Assembly (NCBI GenBank): GCA_013400155.1 | Contig: VXBM01001216.1 | Location: forward strand, 124,001 to 188,000 | Direction: 5' to 3' | DNA length: 64,000 bases | DNA from: Helopsaltes ochotensis | Lineage: Eukaryota > Chordata > Aves > Passeriformes > Locustellidae | In this document: positions 60,240 to 64,000 of the stretch, piece after piece | Position numbering within the stretch: position 1 is the first letter of the stretch | Layout: each line of letters opens with the position of its first letter | The notes under the pieces: generated by a model | What the model saw: only the letters and a program-made list of their open reading frames with translations | What the model was told of the DNA's origin: nothing | Databases searched by the model: none | Made by a program: the position numbers and the translations under genes

Positions 60240-60800
60240 GTTAATGATTTTTTTAGTCTCCAATTCCCAGAGCTGTGTCCTGCCAACAATGCAGCATACA
60301 CCATGACTTTGCTTAGTGCTGCCAGCTTAGCCAAAAGAAAATGGGATTTCTTTAACTTACTCTATGTGGGAGACAACGGCAGTGATGCCAAAGAGTGCTA
60401 AGGATTAGGAAACTTGGCAGGAGGCTCCTGCTGAATGGGAGAAAGCTGCAGCACCACTGCTGCTGACTCTGTGCCTGTTGGGTTTATTGGCTTGGGTGCT
60501 TTATTTCACAGCAGTCATGCAGCTACATTACTCAAAGGTGTTGAACACATTATTTTTCAAGACAAGTCTTAGTCTTCCCAGTCAGTTTTAATTATGGGTG
60601 TATTCAAGATACAATAACAAGGCATTTTCTGTGGGGCATTTAATAATTTTTTCATTATAATTTGATTTCACGGAGCTTGTGAGAGGATTTTTGTAATGAG
60701 TGATGGCTTGCAGAACACTGAAGAGGTATTACACTGACTACATATTTAAATATTTTTATGGGGTTAAGTGCTGTGTTTTTAATATGCTCAAGACACTGCA
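60240..60800. promoter_or_regulatory. Candidate conserved enhancer block
   Basis: About 560 bases lacking simple repeats and any open frame over 60 codons. Words of interest are CCAACAATGCAGC (SOX-like ACAAT), CAGTTTTAATTATGGG (TAATTA), GATACAATAACAAGGC, CATTTAATAATTTTTTCATTATAATTTG and TACATATTTAAATA. It mixes GC-richer and AT-rich parts, like many long conserved enhancers. Function inferred. Confidence 0.38.
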
Positions 60801-60811
60801 CTTAGGATTAG

Positions 60812-60829
60812 TAAAAAAAATTTTTTTTA
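60812..60829. repeat. 18-bp perfect A/T palindrome
   Basis: T, eight A, eight T, A: a perfect palindrome of A-tract and T-tract. About 90 bases on there is another inverted repeat with TTAATTTTTT (60921-60930) and AAAAAATTAA (60937-60946) as arms. Such tracts bend DNA and may mark attachment or nucleosome-poor sequence. Confidence 0.9.
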
Positions 60830-61849
60830 AGCTCTAAAAGGCTGTTGAGTCTGACCTTGACAAACACAAGTTTAGGTACCTCTGTATGAACTGAAAGAAA
60901 CCAGATTTTTGCAGATTAATTTAATTTTTTCACTAAAAAAAATTAATTTCTCAGTGGTCGGAATATGACTTTTGAAGAAAGAGAGGTGGATTCCCATCCA
61001 GATTAACACTCTAATACTGAGCAGTCTGGATATTAAGTGCTTCCTGCAGAGATGAATAACATCTTAAACTTAGTATGTGATGCAATCAAGCTGTTTTAGG
61101 ACTTTTTTCTTGGGTAGCTCATAACAAAAAGTGTCAAATCAACATCTAGGTGGGTTTTTTCCAGTGGAGAACTTACTTTCTGTTCATACTAATTCTTTTT
61201 TTGTTACTAATTTTTAATATGTGCTCCTGATGCACATTTGATCAACGAGACCAGTCCTTTCAAACACACAGATGAATTAACAAGTGAGTGACCTTCCTAG
61301 AAAACCCACACACATTTCTGTTCTAATGATTTTTTTTTTCCCCTGAGCTAAAGACAATATTACTACTAGTTTATAGTTTCTGAAGTGGAGGTGTAGAACT
61401 TTCCTGTGCTCCAGGGAGCTGTATTCTCCACTTGAAACAGCATAAATGGATAAAAATGTCTAGCCACTTTATAAGGCTCATAAGAACGAATTAACTCGTA
61501 CAGTTATTGAAAAAGACATTTATTTACATTCGTTGCATTTATGTAAAGGTAAAAAAAGTCTGTGCAAGGGTCTCACCACCTGAAAACTCAGGTAAAAATA
61601 ACTGATTTTTACATTTATGGGTAAGTCTGCATGAAATATAAATACATATGAAAACAGCAGCACCAGGATGAGTAAACATTAGTAAGCCCAGCCATCCTGT
61701 CGCTTACCTTACAATAATTACTGGTCTGCATTTGAAGAACAAATCTTAGTGTTGCCAAACTCCACCTTTTTCCTGCCCAGTCTGTATGTGGGAGAGTCTT
61801 TATAAGAATCTGTTTCCTGTTTCCCAGACAAGGGAGGGGGAAAAATGTG
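60830..61849. other. Non-coding stretch, nothing recognised
   Basis: AT-rich unique sequence with a T run near 61330. No gene or repeat family. Confidence 0.5.
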
Positions 61850-62060
61850 TTTTCTCCCTGTTCTGAAAAACAAAAGCCAGGCAGTGAGTGTGTGCCCACG
61901 GCAGCTGCCAGCCAAGCGAGAGCCTGTGGACAGCTGCAGCCTCCCGAGAGGCCCTGGGCTCGGCCCTTGAGAAACAGCCCCTTCTTCCACTGCCCATCTC
62001 ATCAGGATTTGCTTGCACACTTATATCAGACAGGAACTGGCCAAGAGATGACAGAAAGAG
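61850..62060. promoter_or_regulatory. GC-richer patch, possible regulatory element
   Basis: A GC-richer patch with a few CpG (CACGG, AAGCGAG, CCCGAGAG, GCTCGGCC) in AT-rich surroundings. It contains overlapping frames on both strands (81-100 codons) that reflect composition. E-box-like CAGCTGCC/CAGCTGCAG words occur twice. No family recognised. Confidence 0.25.
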
Positions 62061-64000
62061 CTGGATGTGTGGTTTTTATTAGGCCACTTTGACCCGGTGT
62101 TTGAAATGTAGAAAAATTGTCATTGTTTTCCCCTTTTTCTTCCAGGCTCTTTTCCTAAATCACTTGTTTTCAGTTTTATGGATTAGTTTTTGTCACAGGC
62201 TATTAAGCTTTGAAGAGTGAGTTTTACAAGGAACAGTGGCAAAGCAGGAAAATGTGCCTAAGCCACATAGAAAGTAACTGTAGCCCTCTCTGACTGCAAT
62301 CGAAATCAATTTGTAAGGACAGTGAAAATGTACAGGACAGCAGCAGAATGATTCTTCTTTTGACTTTGAGGGTTATCTGTAGGTGTGGCAGTCATGTTTC
62401 TCCAAAACTAAGTCAATTGGTTTAGATTTTAACAGCTATACCTATTCTGTCCCATATTCTGTGAAGAAGAGTAGCTTCAGTCTTTCCCACTTTAAATTTT
62501 GAACATTATTGCTATTTCAGCTCTCCCATTTAAAATAGTACAACTTGAACCTGCTGGTTTTTAAAGTAAAATCCAATGCTATGGTTTACAAAAATAAATT
62601 TTACTTTCATGGAGGCAATTTCAACCAAGTTGGAGTTCACATCTCTTCTTGATGCTCTCCTTTTAAGTAAAAAACTCCATAATTTTGCTCTCTGCAGAAC
62701 TGTGCAGTCAATAATGCAGTATGTGATCAATAGGTGGAGTCACAATGGTCAAATATGGGACAAACAGTAGTGTGTCACTGTGTATTAGAGAAGCCCTATG
62801 AATAAGCTCTCCTAAAAATGGTTCAAGAGATGTAAGGGTTTGGGTTTTTCAGAATGTGGTTTTGGAATTATCACTTCCCATTTCTGTGTTTCGCTCTGGA
62901 AAGGAGTTCCGTTGTGTGTTAGTTTGCTCTGGCCATCAGCATGTACACTGAGTATAGGAGTTCCAAAGAGCATTTGGTGGGAGGGAGAATATGTCTTACT
63001 ATTTTGGAGAAATTTAGTAGACTGAATAAATAAGTTGAGCTTTTTATATTCTGTATGTATGGAAAAACTGGATAGAATAATAAGTTTCCAATTTTGCTAC
63101 CTTGGCACTCTCAATAGGAAATAAAAAGTATGAATTTCCACTTACGTATGCGCAGAATAGTTTATCAATGGTAAATGTCTTAGTAAATCTGATAAATATA
63201 AATAGTAAATCTGCTCTATAGCATGAATAAATATAATGATGAGGCAGTTTGTGTTACAAACTGTGTTGCCATACAGGTTAAATATTTTTATTGTCATGTT
63301 CTTTAAAATTAATTGTAATTTTTCTGCTTCCCTGTAAGTACATACTGGGATATGGCAATGCAATTTCAAAATACACAGCTCTCTGAGGATTAAAAAAATA
63401 CTGACAAAGCGTATTTCAGACTATACTTCATCTCCTACGTAGGAATGTATTTCCCTAGCTGTCCCAAATACATACTTCAAACTTCTACACATTTCAAGTT
63501 TCAGACATAATGCTCTGGCTTGTTTCTCTTTATTTTTACTGCTTAGAATGATCCTTCAAAGGGTGATCAGAAAACTGCAAGACTCTGAGGAGATTATTGT
63601 TTTTTGGTAATCTTCAACCATGGTGAGCCACAACCACTGTTTTCTCACAGCTGTCTGATACATGAACGTGCACTGAACAGCTCCGCTTGGATTGCACCTC
63701 TCCATTCTCAGGTCCCAGCCTTCTATTTCTCCAAGTGTTTTCCTGTGTTCTGGAGCACTTCTGACTTCCTCTAACAGCAGTACTTAACAACCTGTCCTGG
63801 CAGCGTGGGACAATGGGACAAGTAGCTATGTATGATTTTACTCTGTGTATGCTCTTATTACTCTCTTTATGGGAACCGATGTAGTTGCCCACGCTGGGTG
63901 CTACATCTTTGCAAATTCTTTGCAAGAACTTCATTCAATTTTACTCCTAGGTCTTAAAGCATGAGAATGTGAATCAGGTTTTGTTTCTCTGTATCCATTC
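62061..64000. other. Non-coding stretch to the window end
   Basis: Unique AT-rich sequence. The last frame of note (63614-63934 minus, 106 codons) has no recognisable domain. No repeat family or RNA gene seen. Confidence 0.5.

Noticed and set aside
1..64000. CRISPR array, prokaryotic defence system or prophage
   Set aside because: The DNA is vertebrate: CR1 elements, AT-rich intron-like texture, no dense coding, no Shine-Dalgarno-spaced genes and no regular spacer-repeat array.

Overview
This window looks like non-coding nuclear DNA from a bird, either intergenic or inside very large introns. The diagnostic repeats are CR1 LINE fragments. The clearest lies at about 31014-31530 on the minus strand and still encodes a recognisable C-terminal CR1 ORF2 segment. 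Another at about 58262-58632 on the plus strand ends in the CR1 3' tail with its ATTCT-type octamer repeat. A diverged copy lies at about 50405-50830 (minus) and a short scrap at about 1771-1815 (minus). The low overall repeat density, the absence of SINEs and the many T/G-rich low-complexity tracts also fit a bird. CR1 occurs in turtles and crocodilians too, but those genomes are usually richer in other repeats.

I could not recognise any protein-coding gene, tRNA, rRNA, known miRNA or CRISPR array. The open frames are 60-165 codons, are scattered on both strands and match no family I know, apart from the CR1 frame. The few longer ones are within chance for 64 kb. Five places have a plausible splice-site arrangement (5089-5232, 10867-10872, 21122-21435, 32993-33021, 51940-52242) and are listed as low-confidence exon candidates.

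Layout: 1-14.6 kb is unremarkable AT-rich sequence with homopolymers, a GT-rich tract (6.7 kb) and an assembly gap at 11563-11607 flanked by a 37-bp exact duplication. From 14.6 to 30.3 kb there are several stretches with the texture of conserved non-coding elements (CNEs): homeodomain, SOX, TCF, TEAD and nuclear-receptor type motifs, few repeats and unusually little simple sequence. A small CpG-rich patch lies at 29.6-29.8 kb. A CR1 copy lies at 31.0-31.5 kb, then further CNE-like blocks at 35.6-36.0, 38.1-38.7 and 42.4-42.7 kb. A second gap, 597 N in a 56-T homopolymer, lies at 51075-51671. CNE-like blocks resume at 53.8-54.2, 59.7-59.95 and 60.2-60.8 kb, and a CR1 copy sits at 58.3-58.6 kb.

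The most interesting reading is that this is part of a regulatory block around a developmental gene lying outside the window. That is an inference from sequence texture and motifs and has not been tested by alignment. I see no novel enzymatic or defence system here.
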